This document shows positions 1 to 6,655 of a stretch of DNA of 8,505 nt, piece after piece. Source of the DNA: Hydrogenothermaceae bacterium (GTDB lineage Bacteria > Aquificota > Aquificia > Aquificales > Hydrogenothermaceae). Below the pieces are notes generated by a model. It searched no databases, was not told the DNA's origin, and saw only the letters and a program-made list of their open reading frames with translations. The stretch spans positions 1 to 8,505 of the forward strand of contig WFXI01000096.1 of NCBI GenBank assembly GCA_015490675.1, given 5' to 3'. Every line of letters begins with the position of its first letter. Position 1 is the first letter of the stretch. The translations under genes and the position numbers were made by a program.

Positions 1-67
1 CATTGAAAATATAATATAAGATAAAAAATTGAGCAAGTCTATAACTGATAAACAAAGAAAAAACGGC

Positions 68-74
68 AGGGGGA
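68..74 (+). promoter_or_regulatory. Shine-Dalgarno of the decayed cmr1-like gene
   Basis: AGGGGGA lies 9 bases before the TTG at 84 and only 3 bases before the in-frame TTG at 78. The spacing favours 84 as the original start. Survival of this signal supports a once-translated gene here. Confidence 0.5.
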
Positions 75-83
75 ATTTTGATT

Positions 84-326
84 TTGAAATCTATTGACTT
101 TTTTGTCAAGATAGTAACTCCTACTTTAATGGGAGGAAGTTTTGGTCAAAATGATGGTATTCGTCCCTCAGAAATCAAGGGTATGATGCGCTAATATTTT
201 TGGATAGTAGCTGGATATTATAATGATAGCAAAGAAACTAAATAAAGGCTACAAAATTAATAGAGTATAAATAAAGAATATGCAAAAGATAAAATCGAAA
301 AGTTTAACATTAAGATATTAGATTTT
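84..326 (+). pseudogene. cmr1: Decayed 5' fragment of a cmr1-like RAMP gene (type III-B CRISPR)
   Basis: Starting from a TTG at 84, the sequence reads 36 codons that contain IVTPTLMGGSF and then GIRPSEIKGMMR. This is the N-terminal Cmr1 pattern: a 'TPxxxGG' strand followed by 'xRPxxIKGxxRxWxR'. A TAA at 192-194 stands where the family has an aromatic residue after that Arg. The same frame continues with YFWIVAGYYNDSK to another TAA at 243-245. Further Cmr1-like pieces appear in shifted frames: KLIEYK at 254-271, and, back in the first frame, KFNIKILDF at 300-326, which matches the 'SKxxIxI' strand after the first helix. The remaining two thirds or more of a normal Cmr1 are absent. An intact SD and TTG remain upstream. 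Cmr1 is a subunit of the type III-B RNA-targeting complex, so this fragment cannot be functional. Assignment rests on motif recognition only. Confidence 0.65.
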
Positions 327-353
327 TAGGAATTTTGTGCTTACATAAAATTT

Positions 354-362
354 AAGGTGGGG
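354..362 (+). promoter_or_regulatory. Strong Shine-Dalgarno of cas6
   Basis: AAGGTGGGG lies 4 bases before the ATG at 367 (about 6 from the AAGGTGG core) and fixes that start. No in-frame upstream start with a comparable signal is present. Confidence 0.7.
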
Positions 363-366
363 ATTT

Positions 367-1164
367 ATGAGGATTAAAATCTTAATTAAAACAAACAAGA
401 TTCCTATTTTATATAGGCACAGAATTATTTCCTTTTTTAAAGAAGCATTAAAAAAATCTGATAAAGAGTATAAAGAATTCCTTTACAATGGCAAAATAAC
501 AAAACCATTTAGCTTCAATCTCCTTTTACCACCCTATAAAAAATTAACAAAAGCAAAAATACAGTTAGATGAAAATTTCAGCATTGAAGATACAGTGTTT
601 AATATAGAAGAAGGTTATTTATCTTTATTTATTTCAGCATTAGATTACCGCTTTTTAATAAGTCTGTTTAATGGACTAAAAAGACTACACACATTTGATT
701 TTAGCTCAGATAAAAATATGCTTGTTAATGGTGAAAAAATAGTATGGGAAATTAAAAAGGTATCTCCTATAAATGAAAGACCTATTAAATCAAATACGGT
801 AGTATTCAAAACAAACTCTCCAATTATTATAGAAGATGAAAATGATAAACCTGTTTTATTCTCAGATGAAAAGTTTCAATACCATTTAAATGAAATAACT
901 GACAGAATACTAAGGTCTCCTCACATAAAAGGAAAAGGCTTGGAAGAACCACTTAAATTTGAGCCAATAAAAATGAACAAACAGGTCGTAAAACACACTT
1001 TAAAGGCATTTAGAGAAAAAACAGGAAAGCCAGTTATGTATCTTACAGGAAACTCTGGGATTTTCAAACTCTCAGGACATCCAAAAGACTTAGAAATCCT
1101 TTATAAAATTGGTATAGGCAATCGAACAGGACAAGGATTTGGAATGGTGGAGGTTTTAGGGTAA
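367..1164 (+). CDS. cas6: CRISPR pre-crRNA endoribonuclease Cas6
   Basis: The 265-aa product has the usual Cas6 length and architecture: two RAMP/ferredoxin-like folds ending in the glycine-rich loop GIGNRTGQGFGMVEV (about residues 249-263). Cas6 cuts the pre-crRNA within each repeat and often keeps the repeat 3' hairpin or tag. The N-terminal stretch KIPILYRHRIISFFKEAL (11-28) matches the family's 'lP..Y...i...iy.al' segment. The following EYKEFLYNGK...KPFSFNLLL (34-54) corresponds to 'eyaeflH..g...kpFtfS.l'. At the position of the usual catalytic His there is Tyr40, and the nearest His is His18, so the active site may be rearranged. The stop overlaps the cas8b start by one base (TAATG), which indicates translational coupling. 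As the first intact gene of the operon it would supply crRNAs for the Cascade encoded downstream. Confidence 0.9.
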   Translation: MRIKILIKTNKIPILYRHRIISFFKEALKKSDKEYKEFLYNGKITKPFSFNLLLPPYKKLTKAKIQLDENFSIEDTVFNIEEGYLSLFISALDYRFLISLFNGLKRLHTFDFSSDKNMLVNGEKIVWEIKKVSPINERPIKSNTVVFKTNSPIIIEDENDKPVLFSDEKFQYHLNEITDRILRSPHIKGKGLEEPLKFEPIKMNKQVVKHTLKAFREKTGKPVMYLTGNSGIFKLSGHPKDLEILYKIGIGNRTGQGFGMVEVLG

Positions 1165-2756
1165 TGCGATATACATTAACTGGAAACTTTCAATATGACC
1201 TTGGAATTTACGGGCTAAAGAAAATTTTAGATTTTTTCAAGGAAGACTATAAAACTGATGGGAATTTTTATATAGAAGTAAACAAGAAACCTGAGGAAAT
1301 TTTGGAACTTATAATACTGAAATTAACTTCTCAAAAATCTGGAGATTATTTTTTAGAAAAAGTAGTAGATACTTTATTCAAAAGCGATAAAGAGGCTAAG
1401 AAAAAGTTTGAAAAATTTGTTAAAGAGAAAATAGAGCCTTTTATAAAGATAAATCTTGAAAAATTGGTTAAAAAAGAAAAAAACTTAGAAAAAGTTATAA
1501 AGGATTTGTCCCAAGAGATTTATAAATTTCTCTCTGAAAACTTTCCAAAAAAGTCTTTTTCAGTACAAGAAATAGAAGACATTCTATGGAGTAAAACTGT
1601 AAACTTGCTCAACAACATTCTTTTAAACTTTCAAGCTGACATGAAAGTTAGAGGAAAAGAAGTTTTCCAAAGAGCAGTTGATAAACTTTATAAAGATATA
1701 GGAGAGGGAACCTGTTCTTTTTGCCATACAAATAAAGGAAAAAGAATTACAAGAGATACGTTTTTCTTTGCACCTGCACAGTTTAATGCATTTTGGTTTG
1801 GAGAACCATCCATTTTTATATGTCCCTACTGTCTTGCTTCAAACCTTGCAATTACCCAGTCTTTCACCTTTTTAGGAAATGAGCTAAATGCCATTGCCGT
1901 TTATAGACCTAACTTGGAAGATTTAGAAGATTTAAATGAAGGATTAAAGATTTCAGACATAGGAGAGCTTACAAAGAGAATTATTGATTATGAAAAGCTA
2001 CAGTTAAAGAGAGAAGGATATATTAGAGAATTACAGATATTGGAATTTTACCTTGACCCACAAAATCCAAATTTGGATTTTTATCTTCTTACAGAGGAAA
2101 CAATTCAAAACTTAATAAAATTAGAAAATGAACTGAACAAACTTTACACAGACTATAAGGACAGTCTTTGGGGACAGGTAAAAGATAAACAAGGGTATCG
2201 GACAATAAACCTATCAAAAGAACTCTTACACGCTATTGTCAATAATCAAAAGCTAATTGTAATAGTCTGGAGATTTTTAAAGCTTGCCTTAATGGCGGAA
2301 AATTTCAGGCAAAACAATGTCAAAAATCCACCGGTAAAAGGGTTTTATATAAGTGTACTACTCCACATTTTAAAAATGCATTTCAAGTTAGAGGAGGAGC
2401 TAAATATGGATATGTATGATGCTTTCAAGGAATACGGACAGTTTTTGAGAGGAAGAGTTTTCTCGTCTTTATCTGAAGGCGGAGAGATTAACTGGAATAC
2501 TTTTAACAATAAGATAATCTCTCTTTCAAACTCTTTTTTAGACGCCTCAAAAGGAACTTATAATCAGTTTATGGAAACACTAACAAGGGTTATGATTAGC
2601 TACGATGCACCTATAGATAGTAATCTACTGCAGATGATAACAAAAGATACATACAAGGACATAGCTACGACAATTGCCCTTGCAGTAATGACAAGAAAAC
2701 CGGGGGAGAAAGTTGAGATAGAAAAAGAAGAGGCTGTGAAAGAGGAAAGCTTGTAA
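1164..2756 (+). CDS. cas8b: Type I-B Cascade large subunit Cas8b, Cst1 (CXXC-CXXC) family
   Basis: The 530-aa product carries two zinc-finger-like knuckles, CSFC (C184, C187) and CPYC (C220, C223), about 32 residues apart. This is the signature of the Cst1 'CXXC-CXXC' family found in Tneap-type I-B systems. In such systems the large subunit recognises the PAM and recruits Cas3. The N-terminus (MRYTLTGNFQYDLGIYGL) fits the family start 'tGnpfvDaGi.al'. The middle is Lys/Glu-rich and probably helical. The last ~116 residues are helical and small-subunit-like, and are preceded by an internal translation start at 2406 (separate entry). The C-terminal tail is charged (KVEIEKEEAVKEESL). The gene is coupled to cas6 by a one-base overlap and followed by cas7 and cas5, the usual Tneap order apart from the small RHH gene between. 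Family identity is confident; the exact cas8 subtype name (cas8a1/cas8b) varies by nomenclature. Confidence 0.9.
   Translation: MRYTLTGNFQYDLGIYGLKKILDFFKEDYKTDGNFYIEVNKKPEEILELIILKLTSQKSGDYFLEKVVDTLFKSDKEAKKKFEKFVKEKIEPFIKINLEKLVKKEKNLEKVIKDLSQEIYKFLSENFPKKSFSVQEIEDILWSKTVNLLNNILLNFQADMKVRGKEVFQRAVDKLYKDIGEGTCSFCHTNKGKRITRDTFFFAPAQFNAFWFGEPSIFICPYCLASNLAITQSFTFLGNELNAIAVYRPNLEDLEDLNEGLKISDIGELTKRIIDYEKLQLKREGYIRELQILEFYLDPQNPNLDFYLLTEETIQNLIKLENELNKLYTDYKDSLWGQVKDKQGYRTINLSKELLHAIVNNQKLIVIVWRFLKLALMAENFRQNNVKNPPVKGFYISVLLHILKMHFKLEEELNMDMYDAFKEYGQFLRGRVFSSLSEGGEINWNTFNNKIISLSNSFLDASKGTYNQFMETLTRVMISYDAPIDSNLLQMITKDTYKDIATTIALAVMTRKPGEKVEIEKEEAVKEESL
2391..2399 (+). promoter_or_regulatory. 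Internal Shine-Dalgarno within cas8b
   Basis: GAGGAGGAG contains a perfect AGGAGG (2392-2397) 8 bases before an ATG at 2406 that is in frame with cas8b. It is the best SD in the window, stronger than those of the annotated genes, although it lies inside a coding region. It also encodes Glu-Glu-Glu-type residues, so chance is possible, but its place at the start of the small-subunit-like domain argues for a real initiation site. Confidence 0.75.
2406..2756 (+). CDS. cas11b: Predicted Cas11b small subunit, internally translated from cas8b
   Basis: Translation from ATG 2406 (Met415 of Cas8b) would give a 116-aa protein identical to the Cas8b C-terminus, beginning MDMYDAFKEYGQFLRGRVF. Known biology: in types I-B, I-C and I-D the Cascade small subunit Cas11 is made by independent translation from an internal site in the 3' part of the large-subunit gene, as reported experimentally for several systems. 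What is seen here: a perfect AGGAGG with 8-base spacing, an in-frame ATG (and a second, Met417), and a product of the size expected of Cas11 (about 100-150 aa) with mostly helical character. Several copies would line the Cas7 backbone and stabilise the crRNA-DNA hybrid. Expression is inferred, not observed. It shares its stop with cas8b. Confidence 0.72.
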   Translation: MDMYDAFKEYGQFLRGRVFSSLSEGGEINWNTFNNKIISLSNSFLDASKGTYNQFMETLTRVMISYDAPIDSNLLQMITKDTYKDIATTIALAVMTRKPGEKVEIEKEEAVKEESL

Positions 2757-2773
2757 CATAGAGGCAAACGATT

Positions 2774-2986
2774 ATGAAAAAAATACAAATACATTTAGAT
2801 GATGAAATTTATGAATATTTAAAAGAAGAAAGTTTAAAAACTGGTAAAACAATTTCAGAGCTCGTAAATGAAAAACTACAAGAGTATAAACTCGAAAAAA
2901 TTATGAGAATAGCTGAAGAAGAATATGAAAATAAAAAATTTATTAAAGAGACTGCTAATGAACATTTTAAAAGACTAAAAATATAA
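2774..2986 (+). CDS. Small ribbon-helix-helix protein (antitoxin/repressor-like) inside the cas operon
   Basis: The 70-aa product starts KKIQIHLDDEIYEYLKEES, continues KTGKTISELVNEKLQEY, and has a charged helical tail (residues 40-70). This is the ribbon-helix-helix pattern: an N-terminal beta strand with alternating residues (2-7), helix A (about 9-21), a turn with Gly, and helix B starting T-I-S-E-L-V. Such proteins dimerise and bind operator DNA through the strand; many are antitoxins whose C-terminal tail blocks a toxin. An SD (GAGG, 2761-2764) lies 9 bases before the ATG, 17 bases after the cas8b stop, and cas7 follows after 16 bases. No toxin gene is next to it. The end of the gene is about 22% GC, lower than the flanking cas genes, which suggests a later arrival. 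It could be an orphan antitoxin, a repressor of the cas operon, or the remnant of a toxin-antitoxin pair. Confidence 0.75.
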   Translation: MKKIQIHLDDEIYEYLKEESLKTGKTISELVNEKLQEYKLEKIMRIAEEEYENKKFIKETANEHFKRLKI

Positions 2987-2988
2987 AT

Positions 2989-2993
2989 GGAGG
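2989..2993 (+). promoter_or_regulatory. Shine-Dalgarno of cas7
   Basis: GGAGG lies 9 bases before the ATG at 3003, immediately after the RHH gene stop. It gives cas7, the most abundant Cascade subunit, its own strong initiation site independent of the small gene upstream. Confidence 0.7.
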
Positions 2994-3002
2994 TTCAATA
3001 AA

Positions 3003-3989
3003 ATGAAACTTACAGGCGTTTTTGTTATTGAAACAGGTGTAGTAAACAGGGGAGATGGGATAGGAAATATAGCTACAGTAAAGAAAATCACTACCCCTGA
3101 AGGAATAAAGGTATTCTTCTCTCCAGTTTCTTACAAAAGAGCATTATGGACAGCACTACAGCAGAACAAAGGCTGGTCTATACCAATGGTTACAAAAGAA
3201 GGAGGAGTTGTTCAGAGAACTGGAACAATAATAGACAGTGAAGAGTTTGATTTTGCAGGAACAATGGTTGCAAAACCTAAATATGAGAGATATGGGACAC
3301 TCTTGGTTGATAACGGAATTTCAATAAACAACTACTTTGGCGATATGGAATTTATGACAAATATGGCAATATCCAAACTATACGGAGAAGATGAAGCTAA
3401 CATTATAAACAAAGAAAACTTCTATGGAATTTATCTTATGCCCTTTGGTATAGAAGTTAATAGAGTGGGAATACAAGAGATTTACACAGTTGATACAAGA
3501 ATCAAAGAAGATGACTCTTTAGAAGAAAAAATAAAGAAAATATACAAAGCTTTAAAACTTGATAATAGAATAACAGATGAACAGGTTCAAAAATGGATAG
3601 AAATTGTTGAAAGTATTGATTACTTTGAAAATGAAAAAGGACAAAAAACAACCAGAATAGTTCTTAAAAAAGAAGAAAGAGAAAGAAGACTTAGAGAGCT
3701 TTTAGAAGGTATGGGAGAACTTGCTAAAAGAATAGAAGGTTCTGAGAGAAACTTAAGTCCATTCTTTGCAGCATTTTCCCTTGATTACATAGCACCCAAA
3801 TACTATCTACTTATGAAACAGTTTTTAAAAGAGAAACTATCTGAAGGTGGTTATCTAAATACAGAAGAATTAGCACAAGAACTTGTAAACTTTGCAAATT
3901 CAGAAGGAAAGACAATAAAAACTGCAGATTTTATGAATTACAATCAAGTGGTAAATGAGATAGTAGAAGAAATCTTCAAAGAGAGCTAA
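3003..3989 (+). CDS. cas7: Type I-B Cascade backbone subunit Cas7 (Cst2/DevR family)
   Basis: The 328-aa product fits the DevR/Cst2 branch of Cas7. It has an N-terminal RAMP strand (MKLTGVFVIETGVVNRGDG, about 1-19), the conserved FSPVSYKRALW at 39-49, a long central insertion with acidic/basic helices (about 170-245), and a C-terminal NLSPFFAAFSLDYIAPKYY segment typical of the family. Multiple copies of Cas7 polymerise along the crRNA spacer and form the Cascade backbone that presents the guide for pairing. It is flanked by cas8b plus the RHH gene upstream and by cas5 two bases downstream, as expected for a Tneap I-B operon. No frameshift or missing region is visible. Confidence 0.9.
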   Translation: MKLTGVFVIETGVVNRGDGIGNIATVKKITTPEGIKVFFSPVSYKRALWTALQQNKGWSIPMVTKEGGVVQRTGTIIDSEEFDFAGTMVAKPKYERYGTLLVDNGISINNYFGDMEFMTNMAISKLYGEDEANIINKENFYGIYLMPFGIEVNRVGIQEIYTVDTRIKEDDSLEEKIKKIYKALKLDNRITDEQVQKWIEIVESIDYFENEKGQKTTRIVLKKEERERRLRELLEGMGELAKRIEGSERNLSPFFAAFSLDYIAPKYYLLMKQFLKEKLSEGGYLNTEELAQELVNFANSEGKTIKTADFMNYNQVVNEIVEEIFKES

Positions 3990-3991
3990 AA

Positions 3992-4630
3992 ATGATAAGA
4001 CTTGAAATATATCAGGAAACAGCACATTTTAGAATTCCAACGGTGGGAAATCCATATCTTAGCTATCCTCTCCCACCACCATCTACTATTTACGGCTTTT
4101 TAAGAGCTATAACTGATTACGAAAGCATAAACTACGAAAACACAAAGCTTTCCATTCAAGGAAATTATAAAAGTGTCTCAATTGAAAAGGAACAGCTAAT
4201 CTTAGAAACCAAAAAGGAAATAAAAACAAACATAATCCCTATCCAGAAACTCCACGAATGTAGATGGATTATCCACATAAAATCCCCATTTGAGGGAAAA
4301 ATTATAAAGGCGATTCAAAATTCTCCAAAAATTTTTAGACTTGGAAGACAGGAAGATTTAATAATAGACATATCTGTAAAAGAAAACTTGGAAGAACTCC
4401 CTTTCAACAAATACAAAAATAAATACCAAGACTGGACAAATATTTATCTAAATTGGACTAAAGAAAAGAAGCAGAAAGGAAGCCTGTTCAATATGGCACT
4501 TGATACAATAGTTGATGATAAGAAAAATATAACAGGTTACAAACCAATAAATCTTGTTTATACAAAAACAAGAACAGTTGCTAAAGATGTTAAAATATTT
4601 GACGGGGAGTATGCTATTGAGCTTATTTAA
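3992..4630 (+). CDS. cas5: Type I-B Cascade subunit Cas5 (Cas5t family)
   Basis: The 212-aa RAMP protein starts with IRLEIYQETAHFRIP and contains PPPSTIYGFL at residues 28-37, the near-universal Cas5 N-terminal signature ('PpPsTi.Gll'). It also has FRLGRQED (115-122), typical of the Tneap-type Cas5t branch. Cas5 caps the 5' handle of the crRNA and joins Cas7 to Cas8b. In this system type Cas6 is the processing enzyme, so Cas5 is probably structural. The ATG lies two bases after the cas7 stop and its SD (AAAGAGAG) is inside the cas7 3' end, a sign of tight coupling. The C-terminus (IFDGEYAIELI) looks like a natural end, so the gene does not seem to be truncated by the foreign-looking helicase gene that follows. 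Confidence 0.9.
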   Translation: MIRLEIYQETAHFRIPTVGNPYLSYPLPPPSTIYGFLRAITDYESINYENTKLSIQGNYKSVSIEKEQLILETKKEIKTNIIPIQKLHECRWIIHIKSPFEGKIIKAIQNSPKIFRLGRQEDLIIDISVKENLEELPFNKYKNKYQDWTNIYLNWTKEKKQKGSLFNMALDTIVDDKKNITGYKPINLVYTKTRTVAKDVKIFDGEYAIELI

Positions 4631-4639
4631 TATAACATT

Positions 4640-4643
4640 GAGG
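4640..4643 (+). promoter_or_regulatory. Shine-Dalgarno of the SF1 helicase gene
   Basis: GAGG (in TTGAGGTCG) lies 9 bases before the ATG at 4653, in the 22-base gap after cas5. No terminator lies between, so the helicase is expected to be on the same transcript as the cas genes. Confidence 0.55.
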
Positions 4644-4652
4644 TCGTAAATT

Positions 4653-6647
4653 ATGGAAAACATATATTTTAATGTAAATAATAGAGAAGAAAAGGAATCA
4701 TATCTGAGAGATATAATAAGTAAACTGGAAAACGAAAATATTACAGAAAATATTTTTATCTTAGATAAACCTTTAATCATTAACACAGACTATTCATATA
4801 AAGAAATTTTAATTATTCTTATCCCTAACTACAAAATAAGTGTAATTAACATAGGACAAGATGAAGATTTGTTTAATGAAGCTGTTGAAGAAATAGTAGA
4901 AGATATAGGGAAAATTTCATGGAGATATAACTTTGAAGAAATTATAGGTCGTCCAAAACGCTGGAAAAACAAATATATTAAGAAGTTCTTTAAATTTCAT
5001 GACTTTTTAGAAGAAGACTTTAATAATCTAAAAATAATAGAAAAATCTAACAAAAGATTAGCTAATTTACTCATTTCATTTTTTATAGGAAGTATAAACG
5101 AAGCAAAAAGAATAAAATCTCTAGAAATTCCAGAAAGAATAACAGAAGCTATAAAAAGACGTATTATTTTATTAGATACAGATCAAGTTAGATTTATTTT
5201 TGAAGAACCTCAAAATTTAAAAAGGGTTGTTATTCAAGGTCTATCAGGAACAGGGAAAACAGAATTGCTTTTCCACAAACTAAAAGAATTATATATGAGT
5301 CCTAATAATTATAGATTACTTCTAACTTGTCATAATAAAGTTTTAGCTGATGAGTTGAGAAGGAGGATTATTAAGTTTTTTAACATAATGCAAGTTCCTA
5401 AACAGATAAATAGTGAATTTCTAAAAATATTTCATGCTTGGGGTAGTAAAGATGATCCTGAAAGTGGAACTTACAGATACATAACGCATTTTTATAAAAT
5501 TCCTTTTTATACTTTTAGTGCTTATAATTTTGATCAAGCTTGCAAAATGGCTATAGAAGAAATAAAAAAATTAAAAGATTCTGAAGAATTTGAATATGCA
5601 TTTGATTATATACTTATTGATGAATCTCAAGATTTTCCCGAAAGTTTCTTTGAATTGTGTGAACTCGTAACAAAGGAAAAAGTTTACATAGCTGGAGATG
5701 TATTCCAAAATATATTTGAATATAGAGAGGATAAAGAAATAAAACCTTATATAGTTTTAAATAAATGCTATAGAACGGATAACAAAAATTTAATGTTCTC
5801 TCATGCTTTATCTATGGGATTATTTGAAAAACCTCACTTAAGGTGGTTTAAGGAAGATGATGATTGGAAAAAATTAGGATATACATTGGAAAAAGAAAAA
5901 ATAAATAATGAGAATACAGTAAAACTTTCAAGGAGACCACTAAAAAGATTTTTAGATATAGATGAGGAAATAGAAAGTATTATTGTATACGATAACATTG
6001 ATTTAGCTGAAAAAACTATAGAAATTTTAAAAAATTTAAGGGAAGAATTTGATATTACTCCAGATGATATATCAATAATTTTAATTGATAAAGAAAATTA
6101 TATATATGACTTAATAAATATATTATCTTATAAAATCTTCAAAGAAATGAGTTGGAAATGTAATATAGCAATAGAAACAAAAAAAAGAGAACAAAATTCT
6201 GTTTTTATTACAAATAGAAATAATGTCAAGGGATTAGAATTCCCATTTGTAATTTGTTTAACAAAAGAAATGATTAGAGATCTATCTTATAGAAATACAC
6301 TTTATGCAATGTTATCTCGATCTTTGATTAGATCCTATCTCCTATTAGAAAATAGAATAGGAGAAAACATATTAACAGGATTAAAAAAAATAAAAGAAGC
6401 AGGTTTTATTGAAACTTATGAGCCAGATGATGAAGAATTAAGAGAAATTTTTCAAAATATAATTTCATATAATATGAGAAGAAAAACATTCAAAGAGATA
6501 TTAGAAGAAGTTTTTGAAGAAATGGAGATAAAAGATAAAGAAAAAAAAGAAAAATTAGAAAGAATGATAATGGCTGGTATAGGAGCTACATTTGAAAAAG
6601 AAAAATTAAAAAAATTTATAGAACGCAACTTAGAATTTATTGATTAA
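4653..6647 (+). CDS. UvrD-like superfamily 1 helicase inserted between cas5 and cas3
   Basis: The 664-aa product has the full SF1 ATPase motif set: Q motif (DQVR, Q178), Walker A GLSGTGKT (196-203), Ia (LLTCHNKVLADELRR), Walker B DESQD (323-327), motif III GDVFQ (348-352), motif IV-type NKCYRT (around R374), motif V VKGLEF (525-530) and motif VI LSRS (554-557). All catalytic positions are present, so it should be an active DNA or RNA translocase. The N-terminal 175 residues match no domain I recognise; they include an acidic helix and a basic patch (GRPKRWKNKYIKK). The C-terminal 100 residues are charged and helical, and no nuclease motif was seen. Neither Cas3 nor DinG/Csf4 fits, because those are SF2. 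Sampled lines are 18-22% GC against about 32% in the cas genes, suggesting horizontal acquisition. It forms a pair with the 207-aa gene 8 bases downstream. Role unknown; it may be a separate defence module or an aid to interference. Confidence 0.88.
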   Translation: MENIYFNVNNREEKESYLRDIISKLENENITENIFILDKPLIINTDYSYKEILIILIPNYKISVINIGQDEDLFNEAVEEIVEDIGKISWRYNFEEIIGRPKRWKNKYIKKFFKFHDFLEEDFNNLKIIEKSNKRLANLLISFFIGSINEAKRIKSLEIPERITEAIKRRIILLDTDQVRFIFEEPQNLKRVVIQGLSGTGKTELLFHKLKELYMSPNNYRLLLTCHNKVLADELRRRIIKFFNIMQVPKQINSEFLKIFHAWGSKDDPESGTYRYITHFYKIPFYTFSAYNFDQACKMAIEEIKKLKDSEEFEYAFDYILIDESQDFPESFFELCELVTKEKVYIAGDVFQNIFEYREDKEIKPYIVLNKCYRTDNKNLMFSHALSMGLFEKPHLRWFKEDDDWKKLGYTLEKEKINNENTVKLSRRPLKRFLDIDEEIESIIVYDNIDLAEKTIEILKNLREEFDITPDDISIILIDKENYIYDLINILSYKIFKEMSWKCNIAIETKKREQNSVFITNRNNVKGLEFPFVICLTKEMIRDLSYRNTLYAMLSRSLIRSYLLLENRIGENILTGLKKIKEAGFIETYEPDDEELREIFQNIISYNMRRKTFKEILEEVFEEMEIKDKEKKEKLERMIMAGIGATFEKEKLKKFIERNLEFID

Positions 6648-6655
6648 GATATGGT

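Larger units (their letters stand above)
1..366 (+). other. Degenerate region upstream of cas6; expected location of the operon leader
   Basis: No intact gene is present in these 366 bases. Bases 84-326 hold the cmr1-like remnant. Bases 1-67 and 327-353 are AT-rich without a recognisable feature. If cas6 starts the operon, its promoter should lie here, but the base composition makes any -10/-35 call unreliable. Alternatively the operon may be read from a promoter further upstream that once served a type III-B locus. No rho-independent terminator hairpin was seen. Confidence 0.5.

Noticed and set aside
1..20. ATTGAAA at 2-8, like the 3' end of many type I-B CRISPR repeats, and a TATAAT at 10-15
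   Set aside because: Seven bases at the window edge with no second copy are not evidence of a repeat, and a TATAAT match is expected by chance in DNA this AT-rich with no -35 visible in the window.
2600..2794. 64-aa open frame on the minus strand over the end of cas8b
   Set aside because: It lies antisense to a confidently coding region, has no SD and shows no recognisable motif; it is a shadow of cas8b and the RHH gene start.
3200..3212. GAAGGAGGAG inside cas7 as an internal initiation site
   Set aside because: No in-frame ATG follows at suitable spacing and the stretch encodes a Glu-Gly-Gly segment of the RAMP fold.
4448..4786. 112-aa open frame on the minus strand across the cas5/helicase junction
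   Set aside because: Its hydrophobic composition (Phe, Leu, Ser, Ile runs) is what antisense reading of Lys/Glu-rich AT-rich genes produces; both sense genes are well supported.
5361..5390. AGGAGG inside the helicase gene, considered as a second internal start
   Set aside because: The nearest in-frame ATG (5388) is 21 bases away, too far for initiation, and no TTG/GTG lies at a usable distance; the AGGAGG is explained by Arg codons.
4653..6647. Helicase as a split or second Cas3, or as DinG/Csf4 of type IV
   Set aside because: Its motif order (GDxxQ, KGLEF, LSRS) is SF1 UvrD-like, whereas Cas3 and DinG are SF2; a proper Cas3 follows downstream.
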